A DNA stretch of 64,000 bases from Panicum virgatum (GCF_016808335.1 NC_053148.1:17822433-17886432); one strand, 5' to 3'. Positions 11,036 to 22,565 are shown, numbered from the stretch's first letter. The notes: generated from the letters alone by a model not told the origin. Numbers and translations are program-made.

Positions 11036-11780
11036 GCGTACTGTTCACCGAAGCCGCCTAAGCCAGGTTTGGGAGGCTCGCCCGGCTCCGCGCTACAGTG
11101 CACTACAGTGCTGAAGCCGGAGCCGGCGTGAGCCGTGCCAAACGGGGCCTAGGATTTCTACCTGTTCTCTCCGAAACCTCATCCTCATGCCAGCACTAGA
11201 AAGCCGTACAATGGAGTAGTCGCTCTACATGCCACCGGCCAGTACCTCCACATCCCACCGTACACAGTGTTGCCAACCCCAGGTAGGGCACCCGCAACGC
11301 TGGTTCAAACTGAACTAGTCTCGTGAGCCCTCCAAAATCGATTTGGTTTTATGTTCGATGGCTCCAGTGCTGTGTTCGGTTTGATGGAGCCCACAGTGGA
11401 GTAAAAAAGAATAGAAGAAACACTCTGATTGCTGTCCCTTCTGTTCTGTCCTCTTGGCTCCTCTCACTGCTGCCCGGCTACTCGAGTTTTTTTATCTGTT
11501 TCCGTGGCGGAGAGTTCGCACCGAGTCCAGAATGCGAACCGAGGAATCTTTTTGCTCGGTTCGGTAGCTGCAGTGGGAAAATCGAACCTTACTTTGTTTC
11601 TCTCTCCTCACGGTTCGCTTTTCGTCCACCACTGGAGGTGCCCCAAGCGCAAAAAGCGGGCAATGGCGCTACGACGGAGGGAGCGCTGCCACCACAAAGC
11701 ATCGGGATATCCTAAAGTAGAAGAATGTTGAGAGATCGTGCGAATCTGAAATTTGAAGGTAAACACAAAGATATAAGACA
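11036..11780. other. MITE-like fragment and unidentified sequence
   Basis: The segment 11036-11155 ends in GTGAGCCGTGCCAAACGGGG and holds repeated CTACAGTGC words. This resembles one end of hAT-type MITEs common in grasses, but I see no matching second end or target duplication. From 11160 to 11780 there are only short frames without recognisable motifs. Confidence 0.4.
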
Positions 11781-11784
11781 TAAA

Positions 11785-12230
11785 TTTAGACAGATTCAGA
11801 CTACCGAAATAGCATAATACCCTACGTCCTGTGTGGTAGTTTGGTATATTGCGCCCTGCACTAGGGTGTTGTGCTCTGTTGAGCAATCTAGCTATCTATT
11901 GGTTCATACCGATCTAGGTACCCCGGTTAGGAGTCCTAGGAGAATTACAAAGTAGAGTCCTAGGCGGATTACAGAGCTCGGTTTCTTCTTTTCTTGTGTG
12001 TATCCGGAATCTTCTTCATATCTATGCGGTATGCACAGTCCCGTGGGCCCGAATCTGACACCCCCACACATACACAAATTTAAACAGTCGGGCCACCGGA
12101 ATAGCATAATACTCTATTTCTTATATGGTGATTTGGTATATTGCGTCCTACGTTGGGGTGTTGCACTCTGTTGAACAATCTAGATATCTTCATACTGATT
12201 TAGTTACCCCACACATACACTATGTAGTAG
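11785..12230 (-). repeat. LTR debris: two partial copies of a gypsy LTR in tandem
   Basis: 11790-11930 and 12077-12225 share long blocks (ATAGCATAATACYCTAYRTCCT, GGTATATTGCG, GGTGTTG, TCTGTTGARCAATCTAG). The same order of blocks (CGTAATACCCTACGTCCTGTGTGGT) is found in the LTRs at 18501-18918 and 22150-22565, so these are fragments of a related LTR, read on the minus strand. An intervening piece ends GGGCCCGAATCTGACA, like the GGGTCTGACA end of that LTR family. Confidence 0.6.
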
Positions 12231-12536
12231 ACGCTTGGAGTCGAGCGTGGTGGGGGCGCCACAACGGAGGGAGCAGGCCCACTGCCACCACCATGCGTGG
12301 CGCGGGCGAGGAAGAAGCCCCATCGTGGAAGAAGCCTCACCGCCGCCGACCGCAGCAGCCTAAACAGCGGGTAGGTCTCCACATGCTAGAAACAGCGCTG
12401 GAGCGATAGATCGGGGCGCGGGAATGGCTGACCCATCTGCGATAGAGCCGGATCTGAACCTTCGGGGCCAGACCACACCCCTCTGCCTAGCCTCGTCATG
12501 TCATCCCACCTCGGAGCAAGCCTTCCCGGGCACACC

Positions 12537-13456
12537 AAGTCGCTCCGATTTAGAATGAACTCTGTTTTTTGCCTGCTCCCTCTGGAAGTCTCTCGGCTGC
12601 TACTATTGAGAGCGGAGAAAAGGTGTCCTCGTGTCCCCGCTGGCGGAGCCGGTGGTCTCCTCCATCTCCGATGGCCCGTCGGGATGTCGTGAGACGGCAG
12701 AGACCGCTGGTTTCTCGCCGGCTGGTAGGTTAGGTCCTAGTAGGTCTAGGGTTTGGTTTCCCGGCGGTGTCGTTGAGGCGGAGGCGACGGCGGCGCCATG
12801 GAATAAGTCCTCTCGGACTCTCCCTCGCCTCGTCGATGTTTCACTCCGATGTCGACGACGAGCCCGTGGAGGTGGAGTCCGGCTTTGCCGGCTCTTGTTT
12901 AGGAGTCTGCGGCGGCTGCTGCTTCGTCGATGTGGTGGAGCGGTGGTGCTCGTGCCGCATTTCTGCTTGGTTGCGGAGGAAGCTGTGGGTGTTGTGGACT
13001 GCGGGAGAGCGGATCGACCTCGACTTCTCCTCGGCGATGGTCGACGACGAGCGTCGATTCGAGATCTGCGAAGCTTGGGGCGCGTCCCCGGCCGATGCTC
13101 CTTCTATGGCAGAATCGGCCCGGCCTTCGTGCCGGGCAGCTATTGCGGCTCGCTAAAGACTGCGTGCGATGGAGCTTCGTCAGATCATGGTGGTGGCGAT
13201 GGCGGCGGCAGCGGATTCGTCCGATGCCGTTGTTGGAAGGGGAAATGGTCTAGGGACCTGGTTGTAATTTTTATTTTTGTTGAGGCCCTTTCTGCAAAGT
13301 TTTGTGGGACAGCTCTCCTTTGTATCCTTGATGTATCTGTATTTGTACGGTCTGTGTACGTTTTCCTTACCTCTTAATACATGTTTGTTTGCTCAGTTTT
13401 CCTTACCTCTTAATACATGTTTGTTTGCTCAAAAAAAAAAAGTCGCTCCGATTTAG
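12537..13456 (+). mobile_element. L1-like non-autonomous retroposon with 17-bp target-site duplications
   Basis: The insert 12554-13439 is flanked by the exact 17-bp repeat AAGTCGCTCCGATTTAG (12537-12553 and 13440-13456) and ends in about eleven A. The 3' end GTTTTCCTTACCTCTTAATACATGTTTGTTTGCTCA occurs twice in tandem (about 13361-13395 and 13396-13431) before the A tail. Long variable target duplications, an A tail and the TAATACA-type 3' end point to L1 (LINE) machinery. The 5' 700 bases are GC-rich with a 248-codon open frame (12631-13377) lacking any endonuclease or RT motif. It is therefore either a 5' leader of a LINE with the coding part deleted, or a processed transcript moved by a LINE. 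Confidence 0.8.
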
Positions 13457-15590
13457 CCTCATCACGCCATCCCGCCCTGACGCGCAATGCAAGCACTAGC
13501 TAATTGCCCCGCCGTTGCCTTCCTCACATGCCTGCGGGCTTCCGGTGGCTAGCCTGGCTGACAAGGAGGAGGAGGGGAGCGGGGCCTGGAGGTAGTAACA
13601 CAATAACGTTGGGGAGCCCCTAGGTCGACCAAGCAACTGAGGCATAGCTTAGCTATTAAACTTTATGTGGGTCCATCTGGATGTCGAAATTGGAGGACTT
13701 GATATTGAATTGGATCATGTAACAAATCAACCTAGGCACTGAAATAGGTTCAATGCCCAAACTATTGTTTGAATGTAGATTGAATTGCTAGATGGAATTC
13801 AACTAGAGTCAAATACCAATTCTTGTTTGGATGTGCATACCGTAGTGTTGCTGCAAAATTCGGTGTGATGAATATTGCGGAGCACGACATGCTAAGACCT
13901 GGAAGCTCTGATTATCTCCTATGCAGATCCTGCTCTTCAATTTCGTGGCGTGCCAGTCAATTTGATCTGTAATTGATAAGGAAAAAAATTTAGTCCGTAC
14001 ATAATATCGGCTGGTGTTTCGAATAGTTCCACAAAAAGAGACTGGCTAAGCAACCCAATATGCCAATATGGCCATCGGCTATTAAGCCGAATCTCACATG
14101 ACAGCTGAAATTAATAAATAAATTCAATTATAAATAAACTCATCCAACTTATGACATTTGACTTAGCGTCACCATTAGTCGGATTGGACCTAACCGAGAT
14201 AGCGTTAACCGCCGGGGTGATAAATCAAATATAACTTGCAGATGAATCTCATTACAAAGAATCATTCATTAACTCGTAAGTTTTAATCAGCCAATATATC
14301 CCATTGGGAACTCAAGTTGCATTCGATCGAATCGTACCAACGAATCTAACCTAATCGTATGCTCAAAGATCGGACCTAACTGAGACCGTCTGATGATAAA
14401 CCAAGTTACATGAATTGGCCGGAAAGATTTACTGCAATAGGTATATGATCTAGTCGATGAATATAAAACGAAGATAATTGAATCTATGGGCTATCATAGA
14501 TCTACAGGAAAAAACAACAGCTGATAAACTCCTGATTGACATTAGATAACTTGTGAAAACTAGTAAAAAACTCATAGAAGATTGGACCTAACCGAGACAG
14601 TCCTATAAGGAATTATAAGAATTCCATAGCTGGTAGATAAACTAAATAAAATTACAGCGATACGCCAGTTGGCGTTCACCAGCGTCACCACTAGGGTGGT
14701 GTTCCCAGGCAACAACGTCCGCAAACGCCAATAGGTATTTCTTACATTACCAATAAATCCGCAAGCCTACAAAATACTATTGTAGCAATTTATCCAGGAG
14801 TATTTCAGGGTTGTCAATTTATATTTCCACAAGAAAGATGGCGGTTAAGGAATAGGTAAGTTTAATGATCAAATCTTAGTTGGATATTCAATTGCATAAA
14901 TAAGGGTAAGATAAATATATGGATAAAGATAGTGTGACATGCAAGTTCATTATGCTCAAACTCAAGATAAGGCTAAAATAAGGAGAAAGGAAGAAGATAG
15001 CTATCCGAAAAGCTTATATTATACATTTACACCATACACATGATTATCTTCAGCTCTATGCTCCCAGACACTACAGGGAGAACTAGATATGATTGACGAA
15101 TAAAATTGTCTAGCCATCTCGGCTACTTTATGGACCTCCTACCCCCGTGGAGGATTGTAGTGACTAGACAGGATAATCACCACCTGTTGGCTACCTCAAT
15201 CGTGAGAAAGGGCAAAATTCAGCAACACATTATTAACTTAAGCATCATACCTACATTAATAAGTGATACTTCAGTATCCCACGCAGAACCCACTCCCTCC
15301 GAAGACATCATACTAGAGCAAATGTAAGAATACTAGAATCGGCACTGTGGCACAAGATTTACTCTTCTAATCATGCAAGGTATAAAATATGAATATAAAC
15401 TAATCATGAAATACATGTTTGACACCGTAGAGTATAAGTCATGTGAGTATATAAATCTAGAAGATATGTCTATTATAGATATCCGAGAATTATAATGGAA
15501 AGTAAGAGCTAGACCAATACCAAAACTCCTTAGCACCGCCGAGACCCGAAGACTAGCTACTCTAGCCTAAACTCCACTAGCCTATGGACT
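13457..15590. other. AT-rich sequence without a recognisable gene
   Basis: No long frame or domain is visible on either strand. The word GGACCTAACCGAGA (or a near match) recurs at about 14187, 14373 and 14587, in a region that also has GCCGAT/ATCGGC words. This suggests old LTR sequence. I found no boundaries or target duplications. Confidence 0.4.
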
Positions 15591-15594
15591 AAGC

Positions 15595-15950
15595 AAGAGA
15601 GAATGAGCAACTTGGTGTGTGTCTCCATTTGAGCCCCTCTCATATTTATCGATGGGAACCATGGGGTGCTTGACCAAGGAATGCAGCTCTTGCACCTCGA
15701 ACCAACCTTGAGAGCCAATTGGAAGCTTCCACGTGCAAGAGGTAAGTCAGTGGCCACAGTTCTGGTTCGGCCCAACCAGAAGTGTGGTCACCGACTTACC
15801 TCTTGCATGTGACAGCTCCCCATTACTGGTCCTCAAATTGATTTAAGATGCAAGAGATGAAGTTCAGAGCCGTGCACTCCATGGTTCCCACCTATAAAAT
15901 ATAAGGAGGAGGGCTCAAATGTAGACACCACCAAGTTGCTCATTCTCTCT
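15595..15950. mobile_element. Foldback element (long imperfect inverted repeat)
   Basis: The left arm, from GAGAGAATGAGCAACTTGGTG at 15597, pairs with the right arm, which ends at 15950. Matching blocks run through the whole length: GAGAGAATGAGCAACTTGGT, ATTTGAGCCC, GGGAACCATGG and GCAAGAGGTAAGTC. The innermost stem (15734-15806) is nearly perfect, with its centre around 15770 in GGTTCGGCCCAACC. This is the structure of a foldback MITE. No clear target duplication was found, and there is no coding content. Confidence 0.72.
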
Positions 15951-16331
15951 AACCTACAATAGGTTCAAAACATGTGACAGTATATATAGTATACTCAGCA
16001 AAATAGCGATTTTTCTACTCTAATGAAACAAGAAGCCACGCATGCCGACATCCAACACATCAAAGAGTAAGGTAACCCGATTCTCAGAGGTACAATAGTT
16101 GCTGCTAAATTAGACAAACAAAGGTGTGGCAGCATACAACTAGCTTATGATCGCTGGGTTGCTGCATGCTTATTATTCGGTCATACGGATCTATCTCCGC
16201 ACCTTGCACATCGCTCGCAAGTCATGACCCTCACTCTCCTGGAGTCCTGGATTTTATGACACAAGGGAATTGTGAAACTGGAACAAACACACCATGCATG
16301 CACACAGGTGGGAGTGTTGATCTTCACTCGA

Positions 16332-17603
16332 TCAGCAGCGGTACGGGACGAACCCGATCTTCCCTCCGTGCACGTCGTACACCACCTCCATCGACGACTG
16401 CGCCCTGCTCCCGATCACCGCTGCCTCCGGCGCGTTCGTCGGCAGCGCTGCGAAAGCGAGGCACGCGATGGAGAAGTGGTTGCTGGGGTCGGGGAAGTAC
16501 ATCATCCCATTCATGGACATGACGACGTCTGCCCCGCCGTTGAACTTGAGCGTGACGGCCGGCACGGCGAAGAAGTTCCGCCCGGTGAAGTTGTAGCACG
16601 TGTCGAGCTCTCCGAGCGGCGGCGCCGGTTTGTACTCCGTCATCTGCTGGCGGAAGTTGTCGCGGAGGGCCGAGTACACCTCGGGCCTCAGGTAGGTGAA
16701 GGTCCTGTGCAGGTTGACGATCGTGTCGCCGGCCAAGACGGTGGGTGGGACCGAGAGGTCATGACCGCCGAGGCCCACCCCCACGAGGTCCACGACGTAG
16801 AGGTTCCCGTTGCCGGGGTTGCTCCGCAGCGGGGTGTAGCTCACCTTGCGCCCGGAGAGCTCCGGCTTGATGGCGCCGAGGGAGAGGAAGCCCGCGGTAC
16901 GTGCGGACGACGGCAAGCAGTAGGAGAAGGCGACCGTGCCCGGAAAGGTAGGGACGCGGGACGCCAGCGAGTGGCTGTTCCGGCTGAGGTCGAGGATGCC
17001 GGTGGAGTTATCCCCCGGCCTGAACCCGGCCTCCAGGCACGCGAACCTGAACTTGTCCATGGTGGCGTACCCCGACAGCGTGAGCTTATCGGTCACGAAG
17101 GTTGCGTTGCCCAGCAAAGTATTGTTGATGCTGATGCTGAGAGTGCAGCTGGGTCCGGAGCAGCCGTGGAAGGGGCAGTCCGGCGAGCCACAGGGGATCT
17201 GAACGAGGGAGGACGACGCCGACGGCTCGAAGGCCTCGTCGCACGGCTCCGTGGCGGCGCACGGCGTGCACTTGAGCAGCGTGGCGCCCGTGGTGCGGGT
17301 GTCGAACCCCACCGTGACCACCTGTACCGGGGTGCCGAAGCCAACCACGACGTGGTACTGGAACGCCCCGGGCAGCGCTTCTTTCGGGTCGCCTCTGACG
17401 GGGATGGAAACCCAGGCACCGCGGGGTGGTGACGGTCCCCGCGCAGGGGCGGGGGCCGCCCCATGGTTGTCGTCCTCTCCGCGAAGGGAGCGGACAGCGT
17501 AGTGCTTTCCGCCATGGGTGTAGATGGTGTGGTAGGAGCAGCCAAGGTAAGGTGAAACAAGGAGCACCAAGCAGAAGAGCAGGGATGGAAGCGCTAAAGC
17601 CAT
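16332..17603 (-). CDS. Aspartic-protease-family (A1, nepenthesin/CND41-like) protein, predicted catalytically dead
   Basis: A 423-residue protein comes from one uninterrupted exon, as usual for this plant family. Residues 1-22 (MALALPSLLFCLVLLVSPYLGC) look like a secretion signal, so an extracellular or vacuolar location is likely. Family landmarks are YHVVVGFGTPVQ (83-94), a cysteine cluster KCTPCAATEPC (111-121), GILDLSRNSHSLASRV (202-217), FSYCLPSS (226-233), GFLSLGA (238-244), LDTCYNF (333-339), VTLKFNGGADV (350-360) and a C-terminal GKIGFVPYRC. The first active-site motif DTGS reads DTRT (101-104). The second, normally DSGT, reads NLHR (297-300), so the second catalytic Asp is absent. 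The reading frame is otherwise clean, which suggests a maintained non-enzymatic protein (compare xylanase-inhibitor-like relatives) rather than a pseudogene. The ATG at 17603 is chosen because it gives the signal peptide and lies about 75 bases after a TATA box. Confidence 0.9.
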   Translation of the reverse strand: MALALPSLLFCLVLLVSPYLGCSYHTIYTHGGKHYAVRSLRGEDDNHGAAPAPARGPSPPRGAWVSIPVRGDPKEALPGAFQYHVVVGFGTPVQVVTVGFDTRTTGATLLKCTPCAATEPCDEAFEPSASSSLVQIPCGSPDCPFHGCSGPSCTLSISINNTLLGNATFVTDKLTLSGYATMDKFRFACLEAGFRPGDNSTGILDLSRNSHSLASRVPTFPGTVAFSYCLPSSARTAGFLSLGAIKPELSGRKVSYTPLRSNPGNGNLYVVDLVGVGLGGHDLSVPPTVLAGDTIVNLHRTFTYLRPEVYSALRDNFRQQMTEYKPAPPLGELDTCYNFTGRNFFAVPAVTLKFNGGADVVMSMNGMMYFPDPSNHFSIACLAFAALPTNAPEAAVIGSRAQSSMEVVYDVHGGKIGFVPYRC

Positions 17604-17677
17604 TGCTTCTCCAAATTAAAGCTCGCCGAGAGGAAGGCGCGGGTGGTGGTTGCAGGGCAGGTCGCAACGGCCTTCCG

Positions 17678-17685
17678 TATATATA
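17678..17685 (-). promoter_or_regulatory. TATA box of the aspartic-protease-like gene
   Basis: TATATATA on the minus strand (context CCCTATATATACGG) lies 75-82 bases upstream of the ATG at 17603. Transcription would start about 30 bases further on, near 17650, leaving a leader of about 45 bases. Confidence 0.7.
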
Positions 17686-17859
17686 GGGATGGCCAGCATT
17701 GTTCTTGTAGCATTCTCGTATACGATGATGATTGAGGACGGAGGGTATAGAATGACTATCCCCAGCTGCTTTGTGCTGGGTTTTCTAACTTTGTTTTGCA
17801 TGCCTCTGCGTTCAGCCCGAGGCGTTGCGTTCGTGCCGACGGAAACGGGGATTTGAGTT

Positions 17860-18260
17860 GGGAGTAACGCCGAGCCGTGGAGAAGCTTAATTACCGTGCA
17901 AGTTCCAATTTGGGAAGAAGCTGGCACAGCTAATCCACAAACGTTGCGAAATTTCAAATTTGGATGTTTCACCACTAGATTTGGTGATCGATCTTCCATG
18001 TTGTCCGTCCTACCTAAGAAGTTGCGTGAACTTGTGCATAAAAAGGTGATGACTTACAATATATCTTCTACTAAAGTTTGAGTTTCTCGGCACTTTTGAA
18101 GTGATAGCTTTTGGGATCTTCAAAAGCTAAAAATCCCGAAAAAGCCATAAGCTGAAAAGCATATATCACGGTGCTTCTAGCTTCGGGCTTTGGAAGCATT
18201 TGGCTTTTTGAGATCCAATATCTATTATTCCAAAAGAACCTAGAACCTCAAACAAACTAA
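17860..18260. other. Upstream region with MITE-like debris
   Basis: No gene is seen. 18080-18240 contains imperfectly repeated GCTTTTGGGATCTTCAAAAGC- and GAAGCATTTGGCTTTTTGAGATCC-like words that could be the arms of an old MITE. I could not define its ends. Confidence 0.3.
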
Positions 18261-18500
18261 GAGCAAGGTTAATGTATATGAACCAACTGGTCTATATAGA
18301 TGGGTCCCACAATAGTGGTCTATAGTTAAGTTGCAGCTCACAATGTATCTAAACCAGTTGTCCATAAGATTAGGTCCCACAGCTAAATAAAAGAATCATA
18401 CGCCTTCAATTTCCCCTCTCTGTTGTGCAGCGAGGCTAGGTCCTACGGCACGAGCGCAGAACTCGCTGGGTACATGATAGTGAATATTTAATCCCTTATG

Positions 18501-18918
18501 TGTCGGTGTTTACCGCCAAACCTGCTCAGGGATACCCTTAGCAGTAGGGTTGTATGTAGGAATCGACTGCTCTGGAACTCAATGGTGCAAGGAACACAAG
18601 GATTTAGACAGGTTCGTGCCACGAGATGCGTAATACCCTACGTCCTGTGTGGTTGCTTGTATTGCCTTATGTGTTAATTGTGTTTTGAGGGGGTCCCTGC
18701 CCGCCCTTATATATTCTGGGGGGATAGGGTTACATGGAAAGTCCTAGCCGAGTACAGTTGGAGCCTACTACAACCCGATTGGGGGGTAGTTTCCTTGTAC
18801 TGCAGCTAGTTCTATGCCTATTCGGGTACTTATAAGAGAGGTAAGGTATATCCTTGAGCTATCCCTTACTCTAGAACATTATATGCCTATAAGCAGTCCC
18901 GCTGCCCCGGGTCTGACA
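18501..18918 (-). repeat. 3' LTR of the 4.07-kb element
   Basis: 418 bases; on the plus strand it runs from TGTCGGTGTTTACCGCC to GGGTCTGACA. It is about 92 percent identical by eye to the copy at 22150. The next inward bases on the element's own strand (AAGAGCTCGGAGGCT) are only partly purine. Confidence 0.9.
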
Positions 18919-20613
18919 AGCCTCCGAGCTCTTCGTAGCCGAGTCATGCAGGCGTCGAGTACTTGGCGTGGCGTCTTCGAGTACTTCAAGTAGTCAGAAC
19001 GTCCTTTTGGTTGCTTCTGGGCCTTCCTTCATATATGTCGAATAGTCGTCCAAGTACTGCCGGTTGCTTCGAGAATGTGAGGTTCTCAAGCCCCAAAATC
19101 TTGATCTTATATGGTGCGTGAAGTACTTTCGCTCCATATAGAGTAGCACCCAAGCTTTAGGTTGAATCGCAGAATCAGGCTGAGGGTCACTCTAGTCTTT
19201 TTTCTTCATTATTTTCCAAAAAATTGAAAAATAAATCATGTATGCCACATATCCCACAGTCCCCGAGTCTTAAATCAAAATTCTGTATCTTGTGGGTAGC
19301 CCCCAAGCCAAGATTTGAAATTAAGGATCTAAGACGTGGCATTAGATTTTATTCTAAGAATATCTGCAGGTTTAATCAGATCCGATATCCAAAAAGATCC
19401 CTTTTTCGGGTAAAATCCCAAAAAAATTATATAATTGGATATGCCACACTGATTGCACCCGTGATATCCTCAAAAATAAAACCTAGGATGTTTATCTCTT
19501 TACTGTGCAATCACAAGAGAATTCACTGTGTGGAGAATCTACACTATTACACCCATGATCACTGTGACTGTAGCGTCACGGGTTGTCCTCCAGTGAAGCC
19601 CACGCGGCTATATATGGTAGGTGAGAGGCCTTGCCAGAAGCACCATCTTTCCGAAGCCATGGCTTGCATTTGGTGTTCTTGCTCTCGCCGTCCTGAAAGT
19701 TATGTAGTATTTTCCAGTGAAAGATGCTAGAAGAGTACTTGCGAGTGGCAAAAGAAGTCCCTGCTACCTCATCTTGCAGCCCTGCTTCTCTCAGCGAATC
19801 CATACTGGAAATCATTTCCTTGCATATTCCAATGAGGCAGGTTCTCGGAGGACGGGTTGTATCTAGTTGTGTTATACTCTTGCGGTTCTCAGGTTGTGGG
19901 TACCCAAGAACTAACATCTTTGGTGGGGATACTTAATCTTGTCACAATATATTCTGGGAGAAGGAGAAATTCCTTTACAAGATTCAAGAAGAGGTCTTAC
20001 GAGGCGACTACTGTAATCTGCCTCCTTGCACCTGAAACTTCTCTCCCAGAATACGATTATCATTATTCCTTTAGTGGGAATAACAAGTTTGTTCTTCGTC
20101 ACCGTCTTGAGCCAATCTAGCTGCAGCATACCCCGCCCAGGAGATCAGGAGGTGTGCGCGCAGGCCCAAGTCGTTGTGAAGCTTTTAGTATAAGTACTCG
20201 AATTGTACTATCAAGTAGTTTTCTATATCGAGTACCTTTCTTTTTCTGGAATGTAATCCCATATATGGGAAAGTTATGTCGAGTAGTTTGTTTAGGGATG
20301 TGAGTGTTTTCTTTTCTGGAATGTAATCTCAGAAAAAAGAAATGTCTCAAAAGAAAATCCCAATTTTACCGTAAATAATAACTAACTCTTAAACTTTTGG
20401 GTATTTACCGTTTTACCACCGTTTACTATTATTTAATAGAACGGTAAACTAGGTTTTACCCCTCTGGCGGCCATTTTCCCCTTCCCTTGCCGGTTAGATC
20501 AATTCACACATTTGCTATTTCCAGATCTAAACTTTTCCTTTGCCTTCTCTGGTTCCCAACTCCTTGCTAGGGTTAGCCATTATATGCGCGTGAAGACGCC
20601 AGTACATTTTCGG

Positions 20614-21618
20614 ATGGCACCCAAGAGATCGACAAAGGGAAAGGACGCGGCGGCGCAGCCGACTCGCGACGAGGGATGGGTGCCAAGTAAGTGCTCTGAC
20701 TCCAATTTGGAGGCCCTTGTTTCGACATGTTTATTCCCAGCAAAATCAATTATCCAATGGCGTTCTGCCTTAGGCCAAGATCGTTCGTATGAAAAAACGG
20801 GCGAAATCGTTGCTTTTGCCCCTTATTTTGAACAGGGATTGGGGCTCCCTTGTTCGGCATTCTTCTCTAGGCTCCTGTCTTATTGCAGGATTTAGCTTCA
20901 CCACTTAACCCCGAACTCTTTTGTTCATATTTCCATCTTCGTACATTTGTACGAAGCTTTTCTAGGCATCGAGCCCCATTTTGAACTCTTCCGATTTCTT
21001 TTCCATCTCAAGCCCCAGCCAGACTCCTACGATTTAGATGTAGTTGGCGGTGCGGGCCTTCAGCTTAGGCAGGGGAAGGATAAAGTGTATATCCCCTATA
21101 AGCTTTCTAGCAAAGTAATCGACTAGAAGCCCAAGTGGCTGTACATAGAGAACCAATGGGAGACCCTTCCAGCCATTACCCCAGGCCCTCCAGTTTAGAG
21201 GCCTTAATGGAATAAGAAGCCAGTCGATGACAGTCAGATCCCCGAGTTACTCCCCAGGATTGCCAGCCTATGGTAAAAGCATATAACTGGGGATGCTATT
21301 GTGTTTGATTGGATAAAGAGAAGGATCCAGCCATTGCAGTCTCGAGAAACATTCGGGTTTCAATATCAAGGAACAAGTGACCCATCGTGATACTCAAAGG
21401 AAGAGATCTCGAATGTAGAATCCCTCAGTCGAGTGCAGCGATTGCTTAAGGATGTAAAGCATGTGCCTCTTGTTCCTGATGCTTATCGAGTACTTTGTCT
21501 TAGCAAGATTCTGATAGAATTTGCTTTTGTGCAGGAGGACGTGGAGCTGTATAAGAGCAGCCCTCCCTTGCCAGGCACTGATCGTCCTTCCCACCCTCTC
21601 CCACGCGCTTTTGTATGA
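20614..21618 (+). pseudogene. 'Putative gypsy type transposon' domain protein, antisense to its element
   Basis: The reading starts MAPKRSTKGKDAAAQPTRDE, then GWVPSKCSDSNLEALV, SIIQWRSALG, IVAFAPYFEQGLGLPCSAFF. It continues in another frame from about 20925 with IFVHLYEAFLGIEPHFELFR, FLFHLKPQP, VVGGAGLQLRQGKDKVYIP and KWLYIENQWETLPAI. Near 21430 come VQRLLKDVKHVPLVPDAYR. This order is characteristic of the family Pfam calls 'putative gypsy type transposon' (PF04195), usually found inside non-autonomous gypsy elements. Stops near 21124 and 21196 and at least one frameshift show decay. It lies on the strand opposite to LTR transcription. Function unknown. Confidence 0.75.
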
Positions 21619-22130
21619 TCGACCTATTCCAAGAAGAGTCTTGTCTTATGGAAAGTTGCATGGATAGTACTGATATCTAATTTTTTTGTGCAGATGATGG
21701 GGCAGCTGGAGATGACAGCGGTGGGGAACGCAGCCCCAGCCCGAGTGGTGATGCTCGATCGGATCACCCAAAGGCTGCCCGATCGGTGGTGCGGAAGTGT
21801 CGCGGCTCCGCACAAGCTACTAGCGGCAGGTAAGTGGCTAGTTTGTGGCAATCGAGTACTTTGTTCAAAGTTTGTCGACACATTCTCAGTAATGTCTGAG
21901 TCGAGCTCGAGTAGAGCTTGGTTTTCGTCGAGTTCTGCAGCATTGCTGGTTTCGGCGGATTGGTTGCTGGTTTTCGATTTATGCGATTTGGGCGTGATGA
22001 GGTGACTAGAGAAGCTGCCCGATCCATCAGCCGTGCAAGCCCATGAACCGAAAACAAGGGTTGTGCCCTTTGGCACGCTGTTTGCATCGCTTGATCCGGC
22101 CATCGAATTCGCTGATGAACTCGCCAAATC

Positions 22131-22565
22131 CCCTACATGGCGCGCCAGCTGTCGGTGTTTACCGCCAAGCCTTCTCAGGGATACCCATAGCAGTAGGGTT
22201 GCAGGTAGGGATCGACTGCTCTGGAACTCGATGGTGCAAGGAACACAAGGATTTAGACAAGTTCGGGCCACGAGATGCGTAATACCCTATGTCCTATGTG
22301 GTTGCTTGTATTGACTTAGGTGTTGATTGTGTTTTGAGGGGGTCCCTGCCCGTCCTTATATATTCCGGGGGAACAGGGTTACGTGAAAAGTCCTAGCCGA
22401 GTACAGTTGGAGTTCTACTACAACCCGGTCGGGTAGTTTTCTTGTACTACAGCTAGTTCTATGCCTATCCCGGTAGCTACAAGAGAGGTAAGGTACATCC
22501 ATGAGCTATCCTTTACTCTAGAACATTCTATGCCTATAAGCAGTCCCGCTGCCCCGGGTCTGACA
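22131..22565 (-). repeat. 5' LTR and primer-binding site of the 4.07-kb element
   Basis: The LTR is 22150-22565 (416 bases). On the minus strand it is followed, after one base, by TGGCGCGCCATGTAGGGG (22131-22148). This has the TGGCGC start of plant tRNA-primed sites and contains the palindrome TGGCGCGCCA. The minus-strand TATATAAGG is at 22354-22362. Confidence 0.8.

Noticed and set aside
12631..13377. 248-codon frame in the L1-like retroposon as a host gene
   Set aside because: No domain, strong Arg/Gly bias, and it lies wholly within an insertion bounded by 17-bp duplications.
16272..17432. 386-codon plus-strand open frame over the protease-like gene
   Set aside because: It is the GC-driven antisense shadow of the aspartic-protease-like CDS, with an Arg/Glu/Val-rich meaningless translation. 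The minus strand has signal peptide, family blocks and TATA box.
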